Shown here: positions 1-10,042 of the stretch, piece after piece
Position numbering within the stretch: the first letter of the stretch is position 1
Layout: each line of letters begins with the position of its first letter
Notes under the pieces: generated by a model
What the model was told of the DNA's origin: nothing
The model's input: the letters and a program-made list of their open reading frames with translations, nothing else
The model's database searches: none
Source: Bacteroidota bacterium
GTDB taxonomy: Bacteria; Bacteroidota; Bacteroidia; AKYH767-A; OLB10
Direction of reading: 5' to 3'
DNA length: 64,000 nucleotides
Assembly: GCA_016713445.1 (NCBI GenBank)
Contig: JADJPB010000008.1
Location: 186,001-250,000 of the forward strand
Made by a program: the position numbers and the translations under genes

Positions 1-1168
1 TACATAACTGCTGGAAAAGGTAAAAAAGTTAAACGTAAACTATGCACACAATGTATATAGTGATGAAACGCACACTTCTACTTCTACGATGATGAAAGAG
101 GTTCTTGCATTAGATCCTATCGAGTTAAAAGACATTGTTTATTTCATGCCATGTCCAAAGTCACCACATGGTTGTGATGTAGATCCAAGTGGTAAATTCA
201 TAGTTGGATCCGGAAAATTAGCTGCATTAATTCCAGTTTTCTCATTTGACAAAATGATCGCTGCCATCGATGCAAAGAATTTCGAAGGAGAATTTGAAGG
301 AATTCCTGTTTTGAAATATGAATCGGTTCTACATGGCGAAGTGAAAAAGCCAGGCTTAGGACCTCTACATACAGAATTTGATGGAAAAGGATTTGCATAC
401 ACTTCCATGTTTGTCTCCTCTGAAATCGTAAAATGGAATATTGAAAATTTAACAGTTGTTGATCGCGTTCCCACTTATTATTCAATCGGTCACCTATGTG
501 TTCCAGGAGGACCTACTAAAAATCCACATGGAAAATATGTCATTGCTTATAATAAAATCACCAAGGATCGCTACTTACCTACAGGGCCTGAGTTGACTCA
601 ATCTGCGCAATTGTATGACATCTCTGGTGAGAAAATGAAACTGCTATTAGATTTCCCAACTATTGGAGAACCACACTATGGAGAAGCAATTCCTGCCAGT
701 TTGATTGCGCCAAACAGTTTGAAGTTTTTCAAAATAGAAGACAACAAACATCCTTATGTTGCCAAAGGAGAAAAGGAAACGAAAGTAGTTCGACAAGGAA
801 ACAAAGTACATGTTTATATGACGTGTATTCGTTCACACTTTACTCCTGATAATATTGAAGGAATTAAAATGGGAGATGAAGTATACTTCCATATTACCAA
901 TCTGGAGCAAGATTGGGATGTGCCACACGGATTCGCAATCAAAGGGGCCAATAATGCTGAATTACTAATCATGCCTGGTGAGACATGCACATTAAAATGG
1001 ACTCCAGATCGTGTAGGTGTAACGCCAATGTACTGTACAGATTTCTGTTCAGCGTTACATCAAGAGATGTCAGGATACGTTCGTGTATCTCCTGCAGGCT
1101 CTTCTACTCCGCTTAAGTGGAGTACAGGCGAAACACCGGAAGCGGGTCTTTCTGCTGAAGTAAAATAA
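1..1168 (+). CDS. nosZ: Nitrous-oxide reductase NosZ, 3' part
   Basis: Periplasmic multicopper enzyme that reduces N2O to N2; only the C-terminal part is in the window. The segment PCPKSPHGCDVDPSGK (about 140-195) belongs to the catalytic propeller domain. The C-terminal cupredoxin domain carries the CuA ligand motif CTDFCSALHQEM (C-x3-C-x3-H-x2-M) at about 1032-1067. The absence of a Tat/Sec decision cannot be judged because the start is missing, but the nosL/nosD/nosF/nosY context and the Bacteroidota setting fit clade II NosZ. The ATG at 89 is not the real start: the homology runs upstream (YAHNVYSDETHT) and then changes from frame 2 to frame 1 (GKGKKVKRK) near 36-42, which implies a one-base indel. 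It ends just before a hairpin and the next nos gene. Confidence 0.93.
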
Positions 1169-1183
1169 TCTATTTTATACAGG

Positions 1184-1215
1184 GGACTCTTTGGAAAACG
1201 AAGAGTCCTCTTTTG
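1184..1215 (+). terminator. Hairpin with U-tract between nosZ and nosL
   Basis: GGACTCTT (1184-1191) pairs with AAGAGTCC (1201-1208) over a nine-base loop and is followed by TCTTTT. It looks like a rho-independent terminator or an mRNA-stabilising stem 16 bases after the nosZ stop. In this position it would lower expression of the accessory genes relative to nosZ. Confidence 0.65.
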
Positions 1216-1232
1216 AAGAGTAAAAACAACTT

Positions 1233-2264
1233 ATGAAACCAATATCAAGAATCTTTATTGCACTTTCTTCCTTGTCGATGATTGCTACTTATTATCTTCC
1301 ACTCTGGCAAATACAACTGTGGGCTCCACAGTATCCAGAAGGATTGAACATGAAAATATGGCACAACCACTTGAGTGGAGCATTTGATATCATCAATGGA
1401 CTCAACCATTATATTGGAATGCGTTTGATAAAAGAAGAGATGTTTCCTGAATTGCAATACATAGGCATTCTTGTAGGAATTTATATAGCCATTGGACTGT
1501 TAGCAGCTATAACAAATAAATTAACCCTATTAAAAATTTATGTGATTACTGGACTTTCTTATGGGATAGCTGCTTTGTATGATTTTTACAGATGGGGTTA
1601 CGATTACGGTCACAACCTAGATCCACATGCGGCCATACAAGTACCCGGCATGAGCTATCAGCCACCTGTCATTGGATACAAAAACTTATTGAATTTCACG
1701 GCCTATTCTGGACCGGATCAAGGTGGGTGGATCATTGTTGCAGCCAGCATCATTGCTATTAGCGTTTTGTTCTTCACCCTATGGAGCAATAAAAAACTTT
1801 CAAAAAAGAAAAACTCATCTGTCCAGCATGAATTAAGAGTTGCAACCATTATAGTTTTATTCTTTCTTTCTGCATGTTCTTCTTCAGAGCCAGCACCTAT
1901 TCGCTTAGGAAAAGATGAATGCTCCAATTGCAAAATGATCTTGACAGATCCCAAGTTTGGCGCCGAAATTCTAACGAAGACGAACAAGGTTTACAAATTT
2001 GATGATGTGAACTGCTTAAACAACTATATTAAAAACAATGAAAAAATTCCATCACAAATCAATTTTATCTTCTTTGTTGATTATGCCAACGAAGGGAAAT
2101 TCATTTTGGCCAACCAAGCTTTTTATTTGCAAGCAGAAGATTTAAAAAGTCCTATGGGTGGCGCGATTGCCGCTTTCAGCACAAAAGAAGAACTAACTAA
2201 AGCGGCAGCACCATACACAGAAAGCAAGACGATCACTTGGAGCGAAGCAAGCAAAATCTATTAA
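1233..2264 (+). CDS. nosL: Membrane protein fused to NosL copper chaperone
   Basis: A 343-residue ORF with two parts. Residues 1 to about 195 form a membrane protein with about four hydrophobic segments and a soluble loop rich in His, Trp and Tyr, which I do not recognise beyond its nos context. Residues about 205-343 are NosL, the lipoprotein that delivers Cu(I) to apo-NosZ: the segment ends in a lipobox-like FFLSAC, followed by KDECSNCKM, the Cys/Met cluster typical of the family. The fusion is in frame, but an ATG (about 1828) just before the NosL signal peptide lies in the +1 frame next to A-rich runs. It may therefore be two adjacent genes joined by a base-call error. If the fusion is real, the lipobox would be an internal membrane segment. 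Confidence 0.8.
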   Translation: MKPISRIFIALSSLSMIATYYLPLWQIQLWAPQYPEGLNMKIWHNHLSGAFDIINGLNHYIGMRLIKEEMFPELQYIGILVGIYIAIGLLAAITNKLTLLKIYVITGLSYGIAALYDFYRWGYDYGHNLDPHAAIQVPGMSYQPPVIGYKNLLNFTAYSGPDQGGWIIVAASIIAISVLFFTLWSNKKLSKKKNSSVQHELRVATIIVLFFLSACSSSEPAPIRLGKDECSNCKMILTDPKFGAEILTKTNKVYKFDDVNCLNNYIKNNEKIPSQINFIFFVDYANEGKFILANQAFYLQAEDLKSPMGGAIAAFSTKEELTKAAAPYTESKTITWSEASKIY

Positions 2265-2268
2265 GTCC

Positions 2269-3546
2269 ATGATCAAATTAATCAGCACACTACTTTTAAT
2301 TATGCTTGCCCATTTCAAGATGCAAGCTACTGTGATTGAATGTGGCGAAAACACAAAATTTCCATCCATACAACAAGCCCTTAATGCTGCTTTACCTTTC
2401 GACACCATTGAAGTACTATCTGGCTACTACAAACAAGGCAATATTTTCATTGAAAAATCCCTTTCCCTTTTTGCGAAGGGAGAAGTAGTTATTGATGGAG
2501 AATTTAAATGCGAAGTGATCACTGTTAAAAGTAGCCATGTTCACATCAAGGGCTTTCATATAAAAAACAGCTCAAATCTAAGTAGCATCGACATCGCTGG
2601 AATAAAAGTTCTTGCCAGTCATCACGTCATCATTGAATACAATCAAGTTGAAAAATGCTCATTTGGAATTTATTTATCCAACACAAAACACTGCATTGTA
2701 AAACATAATATCATTTCTGGAAATGTTCTAGCTGAAACCAATATCGGAAATGGCATTCATTGCTGGAAAGCGGACAGCAATGAGATTGAAAACAACGAAA
2801 TCACCAACCAGCGTGACGGAATTTATTTTGAGTTTGTCACCAACACCACAATCAACAAAAACTTTTCACATCACAATTTAAGATACGGGTTGCACTTTAT
2901 GTTCTCTCATTCTAACACCTATACCGCTAATAAATTTTCCAAGAACGGCGCAGGAGTTGCCGTCATGTATTCTCATCATGTAACGATGAAAAACAATTTG
3001 TTCGATTATAACTGGGGCGCAAGTTCCTACGGATTATTATTAAAAGACATTAACGACAGTGATATTTCCGGAAATATATTCTCTTACAACTCAGCAGCCA
3101 TTTACATGGAAGGGAGTAATCGTGTGAATATGCGCAACAACACCTTCAGCAATAATGGTTGGGCCTTACGAATGCAGGCAAGTTGTGTTGACAACATCAT
3201 TGAATATAATAATTTCATTGGAAATACATTTGATGTATCTACCAATGGTGAAACACAACTGAGTAATTTCAATGCTAACTATTGGGACAAATATGAAGGC
3301 TATGATTTAAATCGGGACGGTGAAGGAGACATCCCATACCGCCCAGTAAGTCTCTTCTCCGTAATCGTTGAACAGTTACCGCCTTCATTACTACTAATCA
3401 GAAGTTTCATGGTTTATTTGCTCGACAAAGCTGAAAAAATTATCCCCTCATTAACACCTGAATACTTAATTGACAACAAACCCATCATCAAAATGATCGA
3501 GGCAGAAAATCAACCTGTAGCTTCAATAAACATAAATAAAAAGTAA
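2269..3546 (+). CDS. nosD: NosD, periplasmic copper-maturation beta-helix protein
   Basis: NosD acts with the NosFY ABC transporter in assembling the CuZ centre of NosZ. The 425 residues start with a signal peptide (MIKLISTLLLIMLAHFKMQA) and continue as a right-handed parallel beta-helix of the CASH/PbH1 type: repeated turns such as GIYLSNTKHCIVKHNIISGN, GIYFEFVTNTTINKN, GLHFMFSHSNTYTANKFSKN and AIYMEGSNRVNMRNN. Length matches the family. It begins four bases after the nosL stop, so the two are probably translated from one mRNA. Confidence 0.93.
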   Translation: MIKLISTLLLIMLAHFKMQATVIECGENTKFPSIQQALNAALPFDTIEVLSGYYKQGNIFIEKSLSLFAKGEVVIDGEFKCEVITVKSSHVHIKGFHIKNSSNLSSIDIAGIKVLASHHVIIEYNQVEKCSFGIYLSNTKHCIVKHNIISGNVLAETNIGNGIHCWKADSNEIENNEITNQRDGIYFEFVTNTTINKNFSHHNLRYGLHFMFSHSNTYTANKFSKNGAGVAVMYSHHVTMKNNLFDYNWGASSYGLLLKDINDSDISGNIFSYNSAAIYMEGSNRVNMRNNTFSNNGWALRMQASCVDNIIEYNNFIGNTFDVSTNGETQLSNFNANYWDKYEGYDLNRDGEGDIPYRPVSLFSVIVEQLPPSLLLIRSFMVYLLDKAEKIIPSLTPEYLIDNKPIIKMIEAENQPVASININKK

Positions 3547-3572
3547 CCTAACCACTATTAACTTACAAAAAA

Positions 3573-4148
3573 ATGAAAAAAAACATTATTTCATTATTCG
3601 TCATGGGTTGTGCTATCACATCTATGACCATCCTACACAGTTGCGAAAACAAGACTGAAGAAGGTACAACAACTGACGCAACGGAAGAAACATCAGACCT
3701 TGGAGGACAATCATCAGTTAGTGATGATGTATCTCAACAAGACATTGTAAAAGTGGCATCCGGCAGTAAAGATCACACGACTTTGGTTGCAGCCGTTAAA
3801 GCAGCAGAATATGTAGATGTACTTAGCAACGCTGGACCTTTCACTGTATTTGCCCCAACAAATGACGCATTTAACAAACTTCCTGCTGGAACTGTTGAAA
3901 ATTTGGTGAAACCAGAAAACAAAGATGTACTTCGTGATATACTAGAGTACCACGTTGCGGTTGCTGTTTATAAAACAGACATGCTTCGCGACGGGCAAGT
4001 CATTAATATGGCCAATCTCGGAAATGTGAAAGTCTCCATTAAAAATGGTGAAATATTTTTAAATGAAACCGCTAAAATTGTGGGAACAGTTCCTGCTGCG
4101 AATGGAATTATTCATGTTATAGATAATGTATTATTAGAAAAGAAATAG
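3573..4148 (+). CDS. Fasciclin (FAS1) domain lipoprotein in the nos operon
   Basis: A 191-residue predicted lipoprotein. The signal peptide ends in LHSC (Cys about 24), then an acidic Thr/Asp/Glu-rich linker leads to a single FAS1 domain (about 55-191) with the conserved blocks GPFTVFAPTNDAFNKLP, LEYHVAV and NGIIHVIDNVLL. FAS1 domains mediate adhesion or ligand binding; a role in N2O reduction is not established. It lies 26 bases after nosD and 2 bases before nosF in the same direction, so it is very probably co-transcribed with them. It may be a cell-envelope partner of NosD, but that is inference from position only. Confidence 0.88.
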   Translation: MKKNIISLFVMGCAITSMTILHSCENKTEEGTTTDATEETSDLGGQSSVSDDVSQQDIVKVASGSKDHTTLVAAVKAAEYVDVLSNAGPFTVFAPTNDAFNKLPAGTVENLVKPENKDVLRDILEYHVAVAVYKTDMLRDGQVINMANLGNVKVSIKNGEIFLNETAKIVGTVPAANGIIHVIDNVLLEKK

Positions 4149-4150
4149 CT

Positions 4151-4870
4151 TTGATAGAACTTAACAACATAAGCAAATCATTCGGGAAAACTAAAGTACT
4201 AGATCAACTCCATCTAGAACTTTTGAAAGGGCAATCTATCGCTCTTATCGGACCTAATGGATCTGGTAAAACAACTTTAATAAAGAGTCTGCTAGGATTA
4301 GTAGTTCCTTCTACGGGCGATATCCATATCAATGGAATCAATACTAAAGGAACATGGCTACATCGCAGTAACATTGGATACATGCCTCAAATTGGTCGTT
4401 ATCCTGACAATATTACTGTGATGCAGCTTTTTGAAATGATAAAAGAAATCCGAATAGGTACTTACTCCAAACTTGATGAAGAACTATTTCATTCGTTTAA
4501 TATTTTCAAATTTGAAAACAAAACGATGCGATCACTGAGCGGGGGAATGCGACAGAAAGTAAGTGCTTGCTTAGCTTTTATGTTTAACCCTGAGATTCTA
4601 ATTCTTGATGAGCCAACTGCAGGACTTGACCCCATCTCTTCAGAAATACTTAAAGAAAAAGTAAAGAAAGAACTAAACAAAGGAAAACTTGTGCTCATCA
4701 CTTCGCATATCCTTAGCGACCTGGAGGAACTTACAGACGAAATTATTTATCTCAACGAAGGGAAGATCGTCTTCTTTAAGAAAGTGGAAGAACTAAAAGC
4801 TGAAACAGAGTCGGGAAATTTATCAAAAGCCATTGCGCGAATCATGGAAATGCAAAACACTGCCGCTTAA
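4151..4870 (+). CDS. nosF: NosF, ABC transporter ATP-binding protein
   Basis: Cytoplasmic ATPase of the NosDFY complex. It shows Walker A GPNGSGKT (residues 34-41), ABC signature LSGGMRQK, Walker B ILILDEPTAGLDP and a switch His in ITSH. The 239-residue length suits the NosF/CcmA-type family. The start is a TTG at 4151, directly after the fasciclin stop at 4148. There is no in-frame ATG before the conserved N-terminal strand IELNNISKSFG, so TTG is the best choice. It is followed after 12 bases by nosY. Confidence 0.92.
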   Translation: MIELNNISKSFGKTKVLDQLHLELLKGQSIALIGPNGSGKTTLIKSLLGLVVPSTGDIHINGINTKGTWLHRSNIGYMPQIGRYPDNITVMQLFEMIKEIRIGTYSKLDEELFHSFNIFKFENKTMRSLSGGMRQKVSACLAFMFNPEILILDEPTAGLDPISSEILKEKVKKELNKGKLVLITSHILSDLEELTDEIIYLNEGKIVFFKKVEELKAETESGNLSKAIARIMEMQNTAA

Positions 4871-4882
4871 AAAAATTAATCA

Positions 4883-5794
4883 ATGGTAAATAAACAACAC
4901 GAGAAGAACAGAAGGGATTACCTTGCCAACAAGGTTGATATACAAAGTGGGTATGCATCTGCACTTTCATTGAGTATTGAAGAAACTGACACGATAACCA
5001 TGACGAAATCCAACCGAAACAATTTACTATTACGTTTACTCAAGTATGTATTACTCGACATTTTAAAAAACAGAATGGTACTTTTTTATACCCTCTTTCT
5101 TTTGGCTACATCCTTTGGCCTATTCAGTATGAGTGGAGATGCAACAAAAGGAATTGCGAGTCTACTCAATATTGTTCTCCTGGTTAGTCCCCTATTAAGT
5201 CTAATTTTTTCTACGATCTACTTTTACAATTCCTATGAGTTTATCGAATTACTATCCGCTCAACCCATTCAACGAAAAACAATTTTATACAGCCAGTACT
5301 GGGGTCTTTGCATTTCATTAATTGTCGCTCTTGTGATTGGCCTTGGAATTCCACTATTAATTTTTGCACCAAGTAAAGCTGCACTTTCGCTTCTCATCGT
5401 TTCATGTGGGCTCACGATGGCATTTGTATCATTGGCTTTACTAGCGGCGCTTCTGACAAGAGATAAAGCCAGAGGAATTGGCTTATCCCTTCTTATGTGG
5501 TTCTATTTTACTTTTATCTATGACGCGATGATGCTGATGATCATGTTTGCTTATATTGATTATCCCATGGAAACTATTACGCTGACCATGATTTCGCTTA
5601 ACCCTATTGATTTAGCAAGAGTGATTGTATTATTACAACATGATGTATCCGCATTGATGGGGTATACAGGTGCATTGCTTCAAGAGCTTTTTAGCAGTGG
5701 GAAAGGTGTACTTTTAGCGAGTGGAGTAATGTTAATTTGGATTTTTGTTCCGCTGAAATTAGCCATCAGACTTTTTAATAAAAGAGATTTATAA
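4883..5794 (+). CDS. nosY: NosY, ABC transporter permease
   Basis: Multi-spanning permease of the NosDFY transporter, with about six hydrophobic segments (e.g. MVLFYTLFLLATSFGLFSM, LLVSPLLSLIFSTIYFY, the LISLIVALVIGLGIP-like region, and a final GVMLIWIFVPLKLAI). It keeps the cytoplasmic motif SAQPIQRKTILYSQYWG seen in NosY/ABC-2 type permeases. The first 39 residues are polar and unlike the family. Met40 (5000) is an alternative start, but the upstream ATG at 4883 lies just 12 bases after nosF and is kept. It ends directly in front of a strong bidirectional terminator. Confidence 0.9.
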   Translation: MVNKQHEKNRRDYLANKVDIQSGYASALSLSIEETDTITMTKSNRNNLLLRLLKYVLLDILKNRMVLFYTLFLLATSFGLFSMSGDATKGIASLLNIVLLVSPLLSLIFSTIYFYNSYEFIELLSAQPIQRKTILYSQYWGLCISLIVALVIGLGIPLLIFAPSKAALSLLIVSCGLTMAFVSLALLAALLTRDKARGIGLSLLMWFYFTFIYDAMMLMIMFAYIDYPMETITLTMISLNPIDLARVIVLLQHDVSALMGYTGALLQELFSSGKGVLLASGVMLIWIFVPLKLAIRLFNKRDL

Positions 5795-5837
5795 AAGAAT
5801 CCCTGAAGCATACAGCGCGCTTCAGGGATTCTTTTTA
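5793..5837. terminator. Bidirectional terminator between nosY and dsbD
   Basis: AAAGAATCCCTGAAGC and GCTTCAGGGATTCTTT form a near-perfect stem of about 15 bp flanked by A-runs on the left and T-runs on the right. It can therefore stop the nos operon on the + strand and dsbD on the - strand. Confidence 0.9.
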
Positions 5838-5873
5838 CCAAAAACAATTCTAGTTGAATTGATATTTCAAGAT

Positions 5874-7927
5874 CTATTCTCTCCCTCTAAATCTACACTT
5901 CCCTTCTTCTAAGTATTTTTTGTAAACGGCAGCGTCAGGAGTGTATCCAACCGGATTCGCTAACAATTTACCCTGATGGTCGAGGAGAACATAATATGGT
6001 TGCGAATTGGTATGAAAAATTCTACTTTGCATTTCGCTCCACTTATTACCGGTAGACTTCACTTTCTTATTAGTATATGTACTTACAAATTGTTTCGCTG
6101 CAGGCAATTCCGTTTTATCATCTACATACAGTGAAATTAATACATAGTCTTCCGAAATTACTTTTAAGACTGCGGGTTGAGACCAAACATTATCTTCCAT
6201 CTTACGACAATTCACACAACTCCATCCTGTAAAATCAATCATCACCGGTTTACCAACTTGTTGTGCATAAGCCATTCCTTCTTCGTAATCGTGGAAGCAA
6301 TTTAAGTTATGCGGACAAGTTTCGGAGTGGCTGGCTCCAGCGCCACCACCTTCTGTTTTTGTCCACTCTTTATAAAAATCAGGAGGCGGGAAACCGCTGA
6401 TCGCTCTTAATGGTGCGCCCCATAATCCGGGAATAAGATAAACAGTAAATGACAAGGTGATTATAGCAACGATTAAACGACCGGTTCCTAAATGATGCAT
6501 ATCGCTATCATGAGAGAACTTTAATTTTCCTAAGAGATACAATCCCATCAACCCGAAAATAACAATCCAGATAGCGATGAAAACTTCTCGCTTCAACAAT
6601 CCCCAATGGTAAGCTAAATCTACATTGGATAAAAATTTCATGGCAAGTGCTAACTCCAAAAATCCTAACACCACTTTCACTGAATTTAACCACCCGCCTG
6701 ACTTTGGAAGTGTATTCAACCAACCTGGAAAAGCTGCAAACAAACCGAAGGGCAATGCCAATGCAAGTGCAAAGCCTGTCATTCCCATAATGGGTCCGAG
6801 GTAAGATGAACCGCGCGCAGCTTCTACTAACAAAGTACCGATGATAGGTCCAGTACAAGAGAAAGATACCAAACTCAAAGTAAACGCCATGAAGAAAATT
6901 CCAACTAAGCCACCTTTATCGGAGGCTTGATCGGCTTTATTTACCCATGACGAAGGCAATGTAATTTCAAATGCACCGAAGAACGACAAAGCAAAAATGA
7001 AAAGATGACAAAGAACAACATATTAAAAAAATACATTACTCGCCATTGCATTGAGTGCATCGGAGCCTAATGTAACTGTCACCAAAAATCCGAGCAATAC
7101 ATAAATTAAAATGATGGATGTAGAATAAATAATAGCATTGGCAATTCCTTTTTGACGTGTTGGACTTCGTTTGGTAAAGAAACTCACCGTAAGCGGAATC
7201 ATTGGAAACACACAGGGTGTTAACAAGGCTAACAATCCACCGATCATTCCAGCGAGGAAGATTCCCCAATACGATTTATCTTCTGCTATTACTACTCCCT
7301 CACCACAACCTTCTTCCAAATGCGAGGCATCTCCGCTTGGCTCTGGAATTCGACCATTAGAAATTTTATCATCAACAGAAACGGTAGTAGCGACTACAGT
7401 ATTCGTGTCAACCGGTGGTTCAACATTTTCGGGTGCAATGACTGCAGGAGTAACTTCTTCAACCTTTTCACCCTTGATGGAAAGCGAAAAAGAAGTATCA
7501 GCATATACACATGCTTTATCATCACAAATCTGATATTCGATATTCCCTTCAACTTTAAAACTATTCTGATTATTTAATTTAATTTTTTGCGTGAAAACAG
7601 GAGTTCCGCTGAACGACCAAACATCCACTTCAAAAACATCATCAAACTCAACATGTGGTTTTCCTTCTGATGTCTTTCCTAAAAGTGTATAGTTTTTACT
7701 CTTCTCAAAAGTAATCGCTGTGGGCGATGGTCCACCTGGAGGTGTATTTTGTGAATAGATGTGATAGCCTTTGGGAACATTTGCCTTTATGGTAACGATG
7801 GCCTCTGTACCTTTCTGCTCGATGGAAAAATTCCATTTCACACTATTCTGAATTTGAGCGCTTGCAGATAGGAAGTTAACAAGAAAAATAAGAAGATGAG
7901 TGTGGAATATAATTTACTACTTTTCAT
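5874..7927 (-). CDS. dsbD: Thiol:disulfide interchange protein DsbD
   Basis: Carries reducing equivalents from cytoplasmic thioredoxin across the inner membrane to periplasmic partners such as c-type cytochrome and copper-site maturation proteins. The order is signal peptide (MKSSKLYSTLIFLFFLL, ATG at 7927), DsbD N-terminal domain (about 7840-7400), transmembrane domain with the Cys-containing LLTPCVFPMIPLTVSFF, and C-terminal thioredoxin domain with the CxxC in MIDFTGWSCVNCRKMED. The reading frame is broken three times: in the signal peptide (about 7865), and by two compensating one-base errors at about 7018 (T7 run) and about 7000. Correcting the last two restores the family sequence NVFFNMLFFVIF then ALSFFGAFEITLP. 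I treat them as sequencing errors. Its place beside the nos genes fits periplasmic cofactor maturation. Confidence 0.93.
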
Positions 7928-7953
7928 ACTGTTCAATAAATCGATAGGAATTT

Positions 7954-7961
7954 CAAAGATA
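7954..7961 (-). promoter_or_regulatory. Bacteroidota -7 box upstream of dsbD
   Basis: The complement reads TATCTTTG, an exact match to the Bacteroidota -7 consensus TAnnTTTG, 27 bases before the dsbD ATG. No clear TTG -33 element is seen at the expected distance. Confidence 0.5.
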
Positions 7962-8008
7962 AGGAAAGGAGTTAAACGAAAAACTCATCTTTTATTGCCT
8001 TAAACGGC

Positions 8009-8636
8009 TCATTTTGAATCTTCTTTAATGTAGAAATAAGACACTTTCATCTTTACATCATCATAAGTAACAGGGTCTTTCTTCCAAAATGATTCAAAAT
8101 AACTGACTAATGCGAAGTCGCCAGAGCAGCCAGCAGTATGCATCAGCAATAGTCCGAGAATGGAAAAATTATAAGCTGCAGGTATTATCCATAAACTTAA
8201 AATCAAGAGCGAGTTCAACAAAATAAAGGGCGCGATTGCTAGTAATACGAATGGAATTTTCTTGGTAATAAACCCATCTGCCATGGCATAAAAAAATAAA
8301 TTTCTTCCACTCTGCTTTGTAACTGATGTTCTTGGCTCCAGAAAATCGGTAGACAATACCATGTATCAATTCATGAACGGGAATAATAAATGCAAAGAGT
8401 GCCATTCCCAACAGCACTTGAAAAAAACAATTCCAAAAAGCATCAGCTTGTCGTAATGCATAAATGATATAAACAGTGACTAGAACAAAAAACAGACGAT
8501 AAAATATCATCGCAACATTCCACTTGAAAAAATAAGGTTTTATGAAAGCTGCGATTTCACTGTGTTGAAGCACGGCATGAAGGGAATAACCCTTCAACTC
8601 TAGATTTTCAATGGACAATGTATCGGGCATGTTCAA
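8009..8636 (-). CDS. DUF3267-type integral membrane putative metalloprotease
   Basis: Reading down from 8636, the protein starts MNMPDTLSIENLELKGYSLH, has hydrophobic segments and the zinc-protease-like motif HELIHG within IIPVHELIHGIVYRFSGAKN, and then the DUF3267 hallmark pattern of further membrane helices. The frame changes in an A-run at about 8286-8297: the first frame reads KAEWKKFIF and the second continues with YAMADGFITKKIPFVLLAIAPFILL. The joined product is about 208 residues, the usual size. It resembles site-2-protease-like membrane proteins of unknown substrate. Confidence 0.82.
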
Positions 8637-8695
8637 ATATAGAAAATATAGAACAAAGCACTACAAATTAATATTTCAATTTCAACATCTCTCAT

Positions 8696-10042
8696 TTACT
8701 CCATCACCAACTTCCCCGTACTAATAATCTGCTTTTCATTGGAGATGGTATAAAAGTAAAATCCGGGAGGTGCATTGTTTCGATGAATTGCATGCGGCCA
8801 GGAGGGTAATATCTTCTTCCCGCATTAATACACCCCGGCTATCATACAATCGAATGTTATTGTTTTTTAATTCAGGCAAATTAATATCCGAAAAAGTAAT
8901 TTGTGTTGTTTGTAGCATGGGATTGGGGTAACAATAGCTTCTTAAAAGTTGATTTTCTACTTCGAACAAACCTGTGGTTACCAAACCCAGCGAGTCTGTT
9001 TTTACTACATATAAATTTTGGACACCGAAAGAATCAATTAATCCGCAAAGCATGTAGCCCCCGTCGCTGGTTTGGATCACGTCGTTGCTTTCATATCCTA
9101 TTCCAACCGTAAACGGATAATACGAATATAAGTAGGACCATAAAGTAGTACCTCCTGTATCAATTTTTGAAATACTCATACCACCACCACTAAGGATTAA
9201 GTTTCCATCTGATGAAGTGATTATTCGATTAGTGCCGATGAGTCCTGTACGTTTCCATAAACTATCACCAGTAGCTGAGATTTTATATAGTTGTGCAAAA
9301 TCAGTTAATGCAACCACACCTCCATCTGGAGTTGGTTCTATATCTGTAAAAATAAACATGCCACTATTATAAAATGTTTTATACCAAATTACAAAACCCA
9401 TAGAATCCAATTTAGCTACATACATTGGATCAACAAATCCGCCACCGGCATTTCCACAAATAAAATACCCGCCATCTAAACTGTGCTTCACCGAATACAA
9501 TCCGCTCAAACCATAACTTCGACTCCAAATGATGTTTCCAGAGCTGTCTACTTTTAAAAGATCGGGGTAGGAATTGTTGTAGCAGGCAATCGTGTAGCTG
9601 CCATCTGAATTATTTATAATTCGCTTTCCTTTGTCCAAATTCGCATCGCCAAATAGTGCAGTATCTAACATATTAAAAGTTGTGTCCATTAAGTATAAGA
9701 CAATGTCAGTTTGCACGTTGGGAATGCAGGAAGATGCAGTTCCTATTATTGCAACATTAAAATTCTTACTGACTGCAATGTCTCCTGTTACGCTTGCGCA
9801 AAGTACTATCGCATTCAAAGAGTCACCATATTCGTTTATTTTCATAATTGTCATACGATTAGGTAATGATGCAATTGATGAATAATGCAATCCAACTATA
9901 TAATTTTGATTTGGTAATTCTTTTACGGCAATGCCAATTGAAGGTCCTGCAAGCTTGTAAATTCTTTGAAAAGAGGATTGCTGACCAAAAGGTTTGTGCA
10001 AAACAACAAGATTAAACAAATTACATTTGGTATGACTTTCAT
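8696..10042 (-). CDS. T9SS-sorted DGG-repeat secreted protein, copy B3
   Basis: A signal peptide begins at ATG 10042 (MKVIPNVICLILLFCTNLFG), overlapping the stop of the gene before it. Then follow repeated blades with DGG turns (NNSDGSYTIACYN, SLDGGYFICGNAG, TPDGGVVAL, TSDGGYMLCG), resembling secreted propeller-like proteins, and a T9SS type A sorting domain (YCYPNPMLQTTQITF to GKLVME). There are two indels relative to copy B1: one T missing at about 9985 after the signal peptide, and one extra G at about 8800 in the sorting domain. Function unknown; expected to be exported and attached to or released from the cell surface. Confidence 0.7.
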
